The notes under the pieces: model-generated
The model's input: only the letters and a program-made list of their open reading frames with translations
Told to the model about the DNA's origin: nothing
Database searches by the model: none
In this document: positions 11,822-22,700 of the stretch, piece by piece
How positions within the stretch are numbered: position 1 is the first letter of the stretch
How the letters are laid out: every line of letters starts with the position of its first letter
Assembly: GCF_040954835.1 (NCBI RefSeq)
Contig: NC_090703.1
Location: 13,387,001 to 13,451,000 of the forward strand
From: Lepisosteus oculatus
Lineage: Eukaryota > Chordata > Actinopteri > Semionotiformes > Lepisosteidae
Length of the DNA: 64,000 bases
Reading direction: 5' to 3'
Translations under genes and position numbers: made by a program

Positions 11822-11849
11822 TGCTGCTGCTGCTACTGCTGCTACAACA
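11822..11849 (+). repeat. Short (CTG)n-like microsatellite
   Basis: Interrupted TGC/CTG trinucleotide run, about nine units. Not in any recognised frame. Confidence 0.8.
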
Positions 11850-12072
11850 GTTGTTGGGGTTATTTAGGATTTGTCAACCTTTCAAAAATATTTGTTTTCA
11901 TTTGTATTGAATTAAATCATAGCGTCCAAATTATTTTTTTATTCGGTGTCTGACAACAGTAGTTTTCTCTTGCAGTTAACATTTCTGTAAGTTATCAGTT
12001 GGAAAGTAATACTATCTTTTTTTTTTCCTTCCGGCAAAAGAAACATATACAGGCTACAACACTATGTCGCGA

Positions 12073-12110
12073 TGATGTCACATAGCCCGCAAATGGGGCA
12101 GTGCTTAAAA
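12073..12110 (+). promoter_or_regulatory. PTGDR: Candidate PTGDR core promoter (CRE-like + TATA-like)
   Basis: TGATGTCA (12073-12080, one base from the palindromic CRE) lies about 25 bp before CTTAAAA (12104-12110), a TATA-like box. Transcription from about 12135 would give a 285 nt 5' UTR. Motif evidence only. Confidence 0.3.
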
Positions 12111-12419
12111 GCAGCTGTTAACTGTTGCATGTAGACGTATTTTGCAATTCCGCTAAAGCTGTCAAGTGCAAGAAGGTCGGGCGGCTAAGTGCGAATTTGA
12201 AAACGCAACCAGAGGAGTCTTTCGCTGAGGGGGGAAGATAACGCGATGAAGAAGACTGGTGAAGTGAAAGACACAAGTTGCTGAGATAAGATTTTAAAAC
12301 TACCACTACTTCTGACCCTGCACTACATTTCGTGGGTTGTGTTTTGTCGAACACATACAAACTTGAATGGATTAGAACACAGTCCGTGGCTAAAAAAAAC
12401 CCCAAAACAATTAAACAAA

Positions 12420-13247
12420 ATGCAGAACAACACCAGCAACACCTGCAGCATCTCAAATACCACAGACCCCACAGCAAATCGGCAGTCGGTTGTGTACTGC
12501 GTGATGCTCTTTACAACAGGGTTTGTCGGCAACACAATCGCTCTCTGGATCCTTTACCGACACAAAACCAACACCAGATACAACCATGTCTCCGTTTTCT
12601 ACGTGCTGGTCACTGGTCTGGTTTGGACGGATTTACTGGGTAAAATACTGTTAAGCCCGATGGTAATGGCTTCTTACGCGCTCTCCAAATGTCTGACGGA
12701 CCTCAGTGACCACCTGTGCCAGACCTTTGCCTCGTTGATGGCTTTCTTCGGCTTGTGCTCAATGCTCATTCTGTTGACTATGGCTCTGGAGTGTTTGCTG
12801 TCCATCGGACATCCTTACTTTTATCAGCAGCACATCACTAAAAAGAGAGCGCTCCTCTTTCTGCTCGGGATTTATGCGATCTGTTTGGTCTTCTGTTTGA
12901 TGCCCGCATTCAAAATCGGCAGGTACAGGCAGTATCATCCTGGGACTTGGTGTTTTATCAGCATGAGCGAGACGAAACCGGAGGATAAGGCGTTCTCAGT
13001 TCTGTATGCCACACTAATATTGGTGATGATCCTGGCTATCGTGGTGTGCAACATCACGGTGAAGATAAACCTGTTGAAGATGTACAAACTGTCCCGCCGG
13101 CAGAACAGCTGGAGCGCTTCTTTCGATGTAACAACAGGAGAAGGGACTTGTCAGCCGCCCAAGAGCCGTCATCCCGAGGAGTTAGACCACCTCATTCTTC
13201 TGGGGCTCATGACTTTGATCTTTCTCATCTGTTCAGTCCCTATCACC
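12420..13247 (+). CDS. PTGDR: Prostaglandin D2 receptor DP1, exon 1 (TM1-TM6)
   Basis: Encodes residues 1-276 of a 358-residue receptor (human 359). ATG at 12420 is the first in frame. The extracellular N-terminus has N-glycosylation sites at Asn3/4 and Asn13. TM1 is about 23-46, TM2 58-82, TM3 102-124. Cys100 and Cys178 form the usual TM3-ECL2 disulfide; ECL2 carries the prostanoid signature QYHPGTWCF (171-179). At the end of TM3 the motif is Glu-Cys-Leu (124-126). The Arg of E/DRY is absent, as in mammalian DP1 (ECW), which separates DP1 from EP2 (ERC). The short ICL3 leads to LDHLILL and TM6. The exon ends CSVPIT|GTAAGT in phase 0, the conserved TM6 intron of prostanoid receptors. DP1 couples to Gs at the plasma membrane and raises cAMP on PGD2 binding. 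It is the tandem sister of PTGER2 about 12 kb downstream. Confidence 0.95.
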
Positions 13248-14984
13248 GTAAGTAAGAAAACGGATGAGTACATTTTTATTTATTTAATTTTGCAACTAAA
13301 TTACAATTGTTTATTTTTGGAAGAATCAAAGTAAAACAGTTTTTAAATATATCAAATATTGTTTGACGCCTGGTTTATTCTGAATTCTGTTTATAGCGTT
13401 TTAGTTTTTGTTGGTTTTCAGTCAACGTGATCATGTCGTTTGCTTGTTCATAAAGTTTATGTAATTTTCTTAATTCCTACATAAAGTCGCCTTTGTATCG
13501 GGGGTTAAGGCAGATGTTTAAATACAATAAGGAAGCGAGATCATTTATTGGAATTGTCTTTTTGTGTGAAAAGAATAGGACATGTTATACCTATTCATTT
13601 TCAGCTATTGGGGTTACCGGAAACCTGTGTGGCAACTTGAATTTTCTAGCGGATTAATTTACATTCGCTAGAAGAAACCAACTATGACTCACTATTCTTA
13701 TCAATGCCATCTGTTAATCTCTGAAGTAGTGTCCTTTTATCATGAAGGAGAAGTATGGAATTCAGTGTGATGTCCCAGTTTTAAAGACATCAAGCCCCAC
13801 AATGAATTGAAAACCTTGTGTTCAAACAGGCAGCGCATTGTTAAATGTGTTAAATTCATCATCCCTTAAATGCACTTTAACAAGTGAAATCGAACCTAGA
13901 GTATTAATAAGACGCTCATCAATGCTGATGACGATCGTGTTTTTTTCCTTTAATTTAGTGCAATTTGCTCAAAAAACAAACTTGCATTTTTCAACTTATT
14001 TTCATTGGTATACTGTAACAATTGTTGGCTGAAGAGAGGTGGAACAGAAATCGTTAATGATATCTAACATAATTATGTTATGGTTCAGAACAGAGCGAGT
14101 CTCCAAAACTACATGATTTATGGTACATTGTATTTCAAAAATAGATTATTTTCAGGCTTCTGTTTTTTGTTTATTCTCTAGGTTTCTTCTCGTAGGTCAG
14201 CCCGCAGAACGTGTATTCCATTGTACTTGAATAGACTTCCTTCTTTTGCCAAAGTCAGGCAATATTACAGACAGAAAGGCTCACAGGGGGGTTGCACGGT
14301 GACCATTCAAGTTCACAATATCTAAAAAAAGTACATCTTAAATAAAGAGCATTTTTAATAAAAAAAAAGCAACTCAATTCTTTAGAGGCCGTGAACCCTC
14401 AAGTTTCAGCAAAATATTACAGAATATTGGATTTTGTTACATCACTAGATTTCACAGAAGAGCCTGGGAGTGAGGCAGGATGTTTGCATTCAGGGTGTGG
14501 GAACTCCTTAGTTATTTTGATATGACCGTACTCGACCTAGTGAAATCTGAGTATCTTCATATCCCTGTTGGTGCTGGTTAGTAATAGACCCATTGGCTTG
14601 TAACACCTTATCTTTGTCAGTCTCTTTCAAAGAAGTGTTCTCAGTGTTTTGGCAGGGTCGTCTGCTTCTGCAGTCTAAAAGGGGCATTCAAATGTTTATG
14701 TTTAACAACAAATACATAGACATAGCCTAGACCTACAGTAGCAAGAGACAAGGTACATATTCAAAATAAAACCTGGTATATAAATGGTATATACTGTACA
14801 TACAGTATACAGTGTGTGCATAAAGCATATGCATATATTTTAGACAATGAAAATGAAAGGAAATGGTTGATGTACTAAATGAATATTTATTAACAAAATA
14901 TCTAGGGCAGTAGACAGATAAAGCTGTATTGGACCGTATCAGCATAGAAGAAAGAGAAGAGTTTCTGATGCTAGAAGCACTAAA
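13248..14984 (+). other. PTGDR: PTGDR intron 1, left part
   Basis: From donor GTAAGT (13248). AT-rich unique-looking sequence with no classified repeat. Reading into the intron would add 27 residues after Thr276 and then stop, so retention would give a receptor without TM7. Confidence 0.7.
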
Positions 14985-15297
14985 GATTAATAAATCACCA
15001 GGGTCCAGTGGTATCTTATGAAATTGTTAGTGTTCTGAACAAACAACAACAGATATGATGTATTTAGTTTTTCATATGACTTTTGATAAAGTTTCTCATA
15101 AAATATTAAAGTCGGAATACAGGCACTCAAACTGGGGTTATCAGTCAAGTACGGCAGGGATATGTACTAGTATACCTACTTTTCGTGATTTATATCAGTG
15201 ATCTACTGTAGAGTCTGGAATAGTAAACTAGTCAAGTTTGTAAATGATACCAAATTAAGAGGATTATCAAACACTGTAGAAACAGAAAATTAAATAG

Positions 15298-15487
15298 AAT
15301 TTGTCTTTTCACATACTCCAACTTGCTCTCCATGAGACACACAGACAGGGAGAGAAGCTTGGGGTCAGAGCACAGGGTGAGGCATTTATACAGCGCCCCT
15401 GGAGCAGTTGGGGTTAAGGGCCTTGCTCAGGGGCCCAGAGGAGGAGGATTCCTCTACCAGCCACAGGATACAAACCGGCTGGAGCCT
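15298..15487 (-). mobile_element. tRNA-like SINE, 'GGGCCTTGCTCAGGGGCCC' family, copy 1
   Basis: Shares with 57690-57962 the phrases CAACTTGCTCTCCATGAGAC, AGAGAAGCTTGGGGTCAGAG, GCCCCTGGAGCAG and GGGTTAAGGGCCTTGCTCAG. The copy at 57690 keeps the tRNA-like A and B boxes on the - strand; here the head is truncated. Inserted into the LINE at 14985-16262. Confidence 0.6.
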
Positions 15488-15499
15488 AGCCTTGCAAAC

Positions 15500-15768
15500 A
15501 AGGGGCATTATACACCCTGCTTGTCCATCAGCAGACAGACAAAAATCACAGACACACCTAGAGCCAACTCTCCCAGAAGTCAATTAATCTACCAGTAGCT
15601 TCTTTGACTCTGGAAGGGAACCAGAACACCAGGCGAAAACCCACACAAACCTGGGAAGAACATACAAACTTCACACAGACAGCACCCCAGGTCCAAAACT
15701 GAACGCATGGCTTCAAGCACTGCAAGACAGCAGCGCTAACAACTGCACCACTGTGCCACCCACATCAG
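15500..15768 (-). mobile_element. tRNA-derived SINE, DANA/HE1-like
   Basis: In - orientation the tRNA-like head reads GGTGGCACAGTGGTGCAGTT with AGCGCTG, followed by CTTGAAGCCATGCG, GGGGTGCTGTCTGTGTGAAG, TTTGTATGTTCTTCCCAGG and GGTTTTCGCCTGGTGTTCTG. This matches the body of the copies at 10556-10862 and 60425-61072. It lies next to the preceding SINE inside the older LINE. Confidence 0.6.
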
Positions 15769-15871
15769 TTCGATTTTTTTAGACAATGTGGGGAAGCAAT
15801 TAAAATTTCAAACAAAATGCTAGGATACATAGTAAAAAGTGCAAAAATAAATTAAGGGGTGTTATTGTATA

Positions 15872-15956
15872 ATGGAACAAGTAATAGGTTTATTCCATGC
15901 TGAAAAGAGAAGAAAGGAAATACAACGTTTCAGCTGTGGAGCCTTCTTTGGGTGTA
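15872..15956 (-). mobile_element. Penelope-like fragment with hammerhead-like core, copy 1
   Basis: In - orientation: CCAAAGAAGGCTCCACAGCT, GAAACGTTGT, a pyrimidine-rich run, CAGCATGGAATAAACC and TATTACTTGTT. Two further copies are at 23990-24121 and 58020-58110. The layout GA-N-GA, a GGC..GCY stem, then GAAA resembles the type of hammerhead motif known in Penelope-like elements; here the first core bases have diverged. Confidence 0.45.
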
Positions 15957-16310
15957 ATTGTATTGTTATTGTATAATGTGCTAGTGAGGCCTCATTTAGA
16001 ATATTATGTACAAAATAGATAAGATATGTATAGAAAAGATATTGCTGCTCTGGAATCCATCCAGAGAAGGGCAACCAGATTCATTCCAGGGCTTAAGAGA
16101 ATGTCCTACACTGACAGGCTGAAGGAATTAAACTTTTTTAGTCTTAAACAGAGACGGACACAAGATGACCTGATACAAGTATTTAAAATCCTCAAAGGCA
16201 TCAAGAAAGTCAACCCAGCAGATCCTTGTTTTGCATCTGAGATCAGACAATATCAGTATATAAGTTGGTAACACCGCTGTCACAACAAGGACAGAGTATA
16301 TAAATATATA

Positions 16311-16325
16311 TGTGTGTGTGTGTGT
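16311..16325 (+). repeat. Short (TG)n microsatellite
   Basis: About seven TG units preceded by TATA-rich sequence. Confidence 0.85.
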
Positions 16326-16484
16326 AATATAGATCATGATATTGATATATTAAGTTACATGTATGAGGAAAATTTAAAAATAAATAATAGTGAGCTGCCA
16401 ATTGATCTAAAACAAACATCAGGAATGCTTATATAAGTATTTACTTAATGATAATGATAATAGTAATTTGAATAAATGGGTTGG

Positions 16485-16618
16485 AAACTATATTTCCTGC
16501 GATGGACTGGCATCCCATCCAGGGTGTATCCTCCCTTGTTCCCCTTGCTTGTCCGGTTTGGAATTCCCCAGGACACTGTATCAGATAAAGAGGTTTGAAA
16601 ATGAATGAATGGACTTGT
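16485..16618 (+). mobile_element. DANA/HE1-type SINE 3' tail fragment
   Basis: CTGCGATGGACTGGCATCCC and ATCCAGGGTGTATCCTCCCT, then a purine-rich end with AATGAATGAATGG. This is the stereotyped 3' portion of fish tRNA SINEs, in + orientation. Confidence 0.5.
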
Positions 16619-18280
16619 TGGGGACTAAAGATAAAAAACCTAAGTATAAACACAGGCTGCACCACTTATTATTGGTAATTATTTTAAGCATAGTTCATGC
16701 ATAGAATTCAAAAGGAAACTTGTTTCTTACTCTGAATATAGTTTAAATGCAAAAGACTTACAATTACAACATTTTTCTTACACAGTAGAAATTGTTAGAT
16801 CTGTAAATTAATTAAATGGGAACATGGGAAGAAAAAGTTGATTCAATTTAAAATAACTTTATAACATTATGAAAAAGATGAGCAGTTGTTCTTCTCTTCA
16901 CTCACAAATGTGTCTTTTGCATGAAACTTTGGAAGCAATAAATCATGCGCATGTGTGTTATGGCCGAAAAATTCATTCCACATTATGAAAAATGCCTGTT
17001 TCAGCATTGCAAGGTGCTATTTGTGAAAGGTTATGCATTCACATAAATTGTGTGCAAGTATAAGGTGTCACGTTATCTTGAAATCTTGGCCCACACTGAT
17101 TTCAGTAGCTTAAATGCAAATAACATTTCACAAGTATTTAGAAAGCAGCCCTTCATAAACGTGAGTAGTATGTGTGTCTTAATTAAGAGATGCATGTTGG
17201 TGTGATGCTTTCTACTTGATAAAATTAGGCCTGGTCACGTTGTCTTTTTGTGTTAAAAAAGCTTTTTATACACGCTTGCCCATAGTTTCTGCTTGTATCC
17301 TCTTGTGTGTGGATTGTGAAAAAGTCTGAGAAAGGGTTAAATTTGTTAGAGGTGTCTGCTACTACCTCTCATATCTGTCTCAATCCATACACGTATGTCA
17401 GCTTTACTATTAATAATACATTTAAAATGTATCATTACAGAATATTTCTGCCTTTCAATAAAATATTTACTTTACTTAAGGTCTTATCTCCTTCCACATT
17501 GACAGCTAGCTTTTTATCATGTGGTATATTTGCAGTATATACAAAAGGTAAGGTAAAAATATTTAATTAGGTGACAGTCTGAATTTATTTGGGTGTAGTA
17601 CAGTATGTGTAGTTTGTTAGCACAGCTGGCTTTCCTGATTGAATAAAGAAGTGACTGTAAAAATGAAGTATAAACTTGATGATGTATTAATAAACTTTCA
17701 GTTAACATTCTGCTACAGGAATTTGTAGATAAACATATTAACCTCCTGTCCTCAACTTACTATTGAGTATCTGTCATTTGTTTTAATTAAAAGGTGATTA
17801 TGTTGGGATGACTGGAATCAATTCCTGGTACTGTTACAAATGGCTTAATTGTTCACCTTTGCTTTCAGAAGTTTTATTCAGAAGATAAAACAGAGAGAAA
17901 TGGTGATATTATTAAAGAGCGCTCTTCAGTGTCAGTCCATATTTGTTTCGATTAACCATGGCTGTGTAAACAACAAAATGGAGAGGAACCTAAAACATGG
18001 ATAACACACTTCCTCATAATTTTGTAAAAGCAACGTAAATGCAACCAGTGATTTTGATGCTATTTTCATGAGACAGATTGCTTAACAAAAGACAGTTAGT
18101 CTTATTTTAAAGACTAAGCATTGGACATCAGCTATTATATTATTTCATATGATATCAATAAATGCAAGGAATTAATATGTATCAGACTTGACAGGAAATA
18201 TCACACTGAGTCACTGAAGATAGGTAACTGAATGAATAAATGCAAAAGCTGACAGGCCTCTTCATCATCCCCGAATCTGC
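16619..18280 (+). other. PTGDR: PTGDR intron 1, right part before the LTR
   Basis: AT-rich sequence with no recognised repeat or exon. Short chance frames only. Confidence 0.6.
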
Positions 18281-18667
18281 TGTGTAACGGTGAGAGGCAA
18301 GACTGTCTGCCCCTCGTCCGCGAAGTGCGACTCTGATGTCACGGACGTCCAAAGGGACTCACCGTGGGGAGCAGGAGAGCGGAAAAAGACCCATATGCGT
18401 AGCGGCGAGACAGGAAAAAAGGCCTGGGCTCATTAGTGCAAAGAGTTCATGAATGCCGTATAGAAACCTATGCCCTCAGGGAGCGGACGTGGGGCGCCCT
18501 GGTGCTAGGCGGGTCTCAGGACATCCGAACATCAATGCTGAGCGAGGACGGAGTGAATGACCCGGAAATATATAGCCCAAGGGAAAGAGAGGGACCGGAA
18601 GGACAGCAGACCGGAAACTAGGGACAGGACAGAGAAGGAGCGCCCTCTGGCTGCAGAGGGCATGACA
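18281..18667 (-). mobile_element. Probable solo LTR in PTGDR intron 1
   Basis: 387 bp, distinctly GC-richer than its flanks, with TG...CA ends: on the - strand it starts TGTCATGCCCTCTGCAGCCA and ends CACCGTTACACA. Flanking 5-mers TCTGC (18276-18280) and TCTGA (18668-18672) look like a target-site duplication with one change. A TATA-like GGCTATATATT lies at about 18565-18575 on the - strand. No internal retroelement genes remain. The right end is only 36 bp from PTGDR exon 2. Confidence 0.5.
18638..18661 (-). promoter_or_regulatory. CTCF-like motif and short palindrome at LTR end
   Basis: GAGCGCCCTCTGGCTGCAG resembles the reverse CTCF consensus AGCGCCCYCTNGTGGC. The arms GCCCTCTG/CAGAGGGC (18642-18661) also form a short hairpin. 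Carried by the candidate LTR. Motif evidence only. Confidence 0.3.
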
Positions 18668-18703
18668 TCTGATCCACGCCTCGGCGATGTGGCTTTCTTC
18701 CAG

Positions 18704-18952
18704 GTACGGGCCTACATTGGAGCCTTCAGCCCAGGAGAACCCAGAGCCGAGGAGGAAGAAAAGGACCTGAACGCTCTGCGGTTCCTCTCCGTGAACTCCA
18801 TCGTGGACCCCTGGGTCTTCATCATCTTCCGCACCTCCCTCTGCCGGACCCTGGTGCACAAGCTCGTGGAGAAGCTGTGCCACAGCCAGAGGAGGCGCTC
18901 ATCTCTGCACCAACAGGAACCGGTGTCACAGCAAAAGGCGACAGAAACATAG
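18704..18952 (+). CDS. PTGDR: Prostaglandin D2 receptor DP1, exon 2 (TM7 and C-tail)
   Basis: 83 codons including TAG. Acceptor GGCTTTCTTCCAG ends at 18703; the frame continues exon 1 in phase 0 as [13 protein letters not shown]. The acidic ECL3 ([12 protein letters not shown]) is followed by TM7 with the prostanoid signature [19 protein letters not shown]. Arg302 is the residue that binds the prostanoid carboxylate, and DPW replaces the usual NPxxY. The C-tail has Cys335 (possible palmitoylation) and a basic/Ser cluster RRRSS suited to kinase control. The short upstream extension of this frame to 18557 is intron/LTR sequence, not coding. Joined CDS: 12420-13247 + 18704-18952, 358 residues. 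Confidence 0.95.
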   Translation, partial: VRAYIGAFSPGEPRAEEEEKDLNALRFLSVNSIVDPWVFIIFRTSLCRTLVHKLVEKLCHSQRRRSSLHQQEPVSQQKATET

Positions 18953-19619
18953 CCCCTACTCTCCCGAGGAACTGAGGTGCTGTGTCTGGAAATAATATGT
19001 ATATGTGTGTATGTGGAAGTATAAATATAAGCATATATGAAGAACAGTAACAGGCCATCAAGCACATTTTACTGTGAATAGATATGTAATAGTGAATTGT
19101 TTTGGGAGAGGGAAGCTTTTGGACACTAGAGCCAAGTCCAGTCAATCCCTTAATTGCCCAGTCACCTCTTTGTGTTTTGTGGAGAATGGGTAAAAATCAT
19201 TTAAATTTTATACTGGCCAAAGTAGGCACAGAAAAACTGAGTTTTTCTCAGATTGTTGGTGGTCCAAACCACGTTTTTTACTTTTGTTTGTGATGCTCCT
19301 CTGACCTAACACAGTGAGCTGTTCATAAGAGCAAAACTGTGGTGTTAAGCCATTGTTGTCTGTGAATGACGCCACTTGTTAGAGGACAAGTGATGACAGG
19401 TAATGCTATCAAGTCATCATAGTAATCTAACCAGTGAGTTTGTCCGAATGGTCATGTCCCACACCATCCATCATGAACAAAATTTGAAATGAATGTAAGA
19501 AAATAATCACACAAGCTGCATCACTAGACAGAGGAACAGAGGACACAACCTCTGTTCCTCCCTGTGGCAAAACCACCGGTACTCACCCACGTCCACCCAG
19601 ATGTATGTATGACATACAT
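18953..19619 (+). other. PTGDR: PTGDR 3' UTR / flank
   Basis: No gene. The first good AATAAA on this strand is at about 19871, beyond a SINE fragment, so the 3' end of the mRNA is not clear from sequence. AATAAT-type variants occur near 18990. Confidence 0.4.
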
Positions 19620-19740
19620 GCTTTTTCCATTCATCCATCTTCAGTAACCATTTCTTCCTAGAGGGTTGTGGTCAGCCAGAACCTAACCCGGCAGGCACAA
19701 GGCAGGAGTACATTCTGGATGTGACGCCAATCCTTAGTTG
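19620..19740 (-). mobile_element. DANA/HE1-type SINE 3' tail fragment
   Basis: CCATTCATCCATCTTCAGTA, then a degenerate CAGAACCTAACCCGGCAGGC and GCAAGGCAGGAGTACATTCT, the reverse of the stereotyped SINE tail. Truncated. Confidence 0.45.
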
Positions 19741-22700
19741 TACATTATTTTATTATCAGACAAGATGAAGACCATAAGACATGCATGCAGAAGCGGTCGT
19801 CTTCCCCAGGTTATCTTGACTGGAAAAAAAAATCATAAAAAATAACCTTTGCCATTGAGAGAAATGCAAAAATAAATGGAAATGCTAAAGTAAATGAACA
19901 GTGGCAGGGCACATGGTTCTCATTCTGGCATTAGGTGAATGTTCCAAGATTCATGACAGATTATAGTGAGGATAAGCTGCTTTACAGACAGTTGGAAAGT
20001 TTCTGGGAAACGTTTACTGAACTTTCACTAAACTGAGCAACAGAAGATTGATTGCTGAAAAAATGTGGTACTATTTAATTTTTCAGATTTTGATTCAGTT
20101 CTTAGCTATGTATACTTTGTGAATGTGGACATTTTTTGCTATATTGATAAGCAACAGGCCTGCTGCTTGGAACACTAATATGTTTAATTTTTGTATTTCA
20201 ATATATAGTTGAAGTAAAAATGGGAAATGAACTTACTCCTTTCCAAAACATCACTAACATTGTTCTGTGTGGTCTCATGTCCAAACATTACTTGAATTGC
20301 TGAATTTCACTTTACCCACCCTTTTACATCTCCATAGTCAACTTAAATATGTTTTCAATGGACAGATTAGTTAGCAATCCTCATAGGCATCACAATCCTG
20401 ATAATTAGACCTTTAAACAACGCTTACTGCTTGTTAGTGGATTTGAACAGGACTTTACTAACACGCTGTACAATGTGTGTATAGAATGTATAAAGCAGTA
20501 ACACCTAATTGATTTCACGTTTACGATTATGTTTCACGTTCTTGTCAACATTATGGCATTGAGATGCTTTTGATGCACGAAGAATTATTCTATATATTAC
20601 AAACGTGTTATAAAGCAGTCTTTCAAAGATCATGCCTGTTGTGGAGAGTTAGAAAAGTACACAGTATAACTAAAAACAATATGGGGCTCTTTATCTCCAT
20701 GTCATCTTTCTCTGTTCTGGACAGTATGTTTTATTTATGGCTTGTGAAAACAGATGTTTCGGTTCCATAGCTCCTGGCTGTTGTCAAAGTTTGTGTGAAC
20801 TTAGGTGCAGACTCAGTTTGAAATCTTTAGACACAAAGATGTGATGACAATTCCTACCCAAGAATACAGAATCCCTTACCATTCTGTAGATAAAAAAGTT
20901 AGATAGGTCACCGCAGATGCGATCTACTTACTTGATGCCAGACGCAAAGACTTCTAACTTGGGTATGTCTTCTTATCTCCTTATTTTGTCATAGGCTCTC
21001 TATTCCCCAAAGCTAAGGCTGATCACCATTTGACTAATGTTATGATTTTGTTTATCTCGCATTTCCTTTGTCATTAAAATGGTCATTTGCCCCTGCTTTC
21101 AGTAAACTGTTACTCTGAGGCTGTACCAGCCCCATGCCCCAGCCAACAAAAACAGACATGTGGTTTTGATACCTGCAGTGAAGGGCAGGACAGTTTCTAA
21201 TTTGATATGTGTACAACATTGACATCCTTTACAAGTCCATTCAGACATTCTTAGATTGTTAATATCTCTGCATGTGGCATTAACCCTCCATATTAACTCA
21301 ATATTAAACTCAATAATTATATATCACATGAAATAATGGCATCAAGGGTCTGTCTGACTGAGGTGCCACAAAGCTACAGTTGTCCCAGAGTCATAAATGG
21401 ATCAACAAAAATCCAATTTGTCCAAATTATTGTTTTTTTCCCCTTTTGGAACATTAAAAAAATGGAGCCGAACACACACAGTTCTGCTTTGGAGCAGCAA
21501 GATGTACAGTAGCAATCAAGCAATACTTGGTAAATAGCATAAATCATGCAAGAATGTTTATCAATAAGGCTTTTTGAAGTGTCTTTCATACTGTCTCATT
21601 ACTAAACAAAACATTGTTGAACTTGTCTTTTATTAGCAGAAACAAACCACGTGGAGCTCAAGAAATCTGTTTAGTTGTATTTTGTGTATTTTAGTTAATA
21701 CAGAAATGAGGAATTGGCTGGTAAAATGAATATTTCTGTTTGTGTTAGTATGTTGTACAATGTGAATTTAATGAATATTCGTTTCAATGCTGACATTTCA
21801 CAGTTATGCACAGTATAGTTTAATACGTGTGTTTTTGCATAGATTATTCTGTAGTGCTAAAGATGTTATCTTTTCTGTTGTAACAGTCTTAAGTATTTAT
21901 TAATTCCGATTCGGTTAGGCAATCACACTGAGATTACAGCCTCTTTAAGAAGTAAGACCTTGTAAAAAAACTGTATCCGGTATTTAGTTTGTGAGAGGAA
22001 CAGAAGGGAGAGGTGGAGATTTCTCTGTTACAAAATATTTTTTGTTGTTATTGCGACTTGCTGCTGTTGTGAGTTAATTTATGTGATTTCTGTAATGACT
22101 GCACTGAATATTTACTTCTTGTTGTGTGATATATTAAAAATATATTTGATTTTGCTGGAGAATATAGCACTGTGTTTTATACAATGTGATTTTTGCAGGT
22201 TTAGAAAATGAGTTCTTAATTACTTAAATTACAACTTTAGTTGAACTAGTAATTTGCTTCACTAAAGGTTTAGTGTTCCATAACATTATGGAGCTTTAAA
22301 TTCCTGTTTGGAATATAGGAACTTTTGTAATGCTGTTATACCTGTCACAAATTAAGCAGCTACATATTGTTGCCAAGCTCCTAAGAGTGACAAATGATTG
22401 TTTCTTTTCACATCACATGCAAAACACAAATACAATTTTAGTCAAAGGACAGCTTCCACTAATAGCTCCACAGGGGCTTCCATTTTATAGTTCAAAAGTG
22501 ATGCTTTTGAACCACTAGAGTTCCATGGCATTTTTTTTTAAAACCACGAAATGTAAGGCTATTCCATTTCCCACTACAGTTAAAAATAGGTCTAGACTCA
22601 CATTGTGTGGGAAGGAAGGTTAGATCAGATACCCAATAATATTTTTCAAGTTATGTTAAACATTCATAATTCTTGACAGAATCAGCTCATATTTGACGAT

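Larger units (their letters stand above)
11378..12419 (+). other. PTGDR: PTGDR upstream region and 5' UTR
   Basis: About 1 kb before the PTGDR start codon. Holds a CTCF-like site, a short CTG-rich microsatellite (11822-11849), a CRE-like motif and a TATA-like box, listed separately. No repeat insertion in the last 550 bp. Confidence 0.55.
14985..16262 (+). mobile_element. Degenerate CR1/Rex1-like LINE, interrupted by later insertions
   Basis: Non-LTR retrotransposon remnant. Pieces of reverse transcriptase can be read in broken frames: DFDKVSHKIL near 15080-15110, KFVNDTKLRG (a decayed F/YADDTKL box) near 15233-15265, GEAIKISNKMLGYIVKSAK near 15790-15850, and VRPHLEYYVQ near 15980-16015. A C-terminal block follows at 16026-16250 (IQRRATRFIPGLKRMSYTDR). 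The element is split by two SINEs (15298-15487, 15500-15768) and a Penelope-like fragment (15872-15956), which are therefore younger. Stops and frameshifts make it inactive. Confidence 0.6.

Noticed and set aside
12339-12419. Upstream extension of the PTGDR frame
   Set aside because: Starts at GTG, not ATG, and adds residues with no homology. The ATG at 12420 gives the family's usual N-terminus and length.
15323-15598. 91-codon frame on the + strand
   Set aside because: Falls wholly inside two SINE copies.
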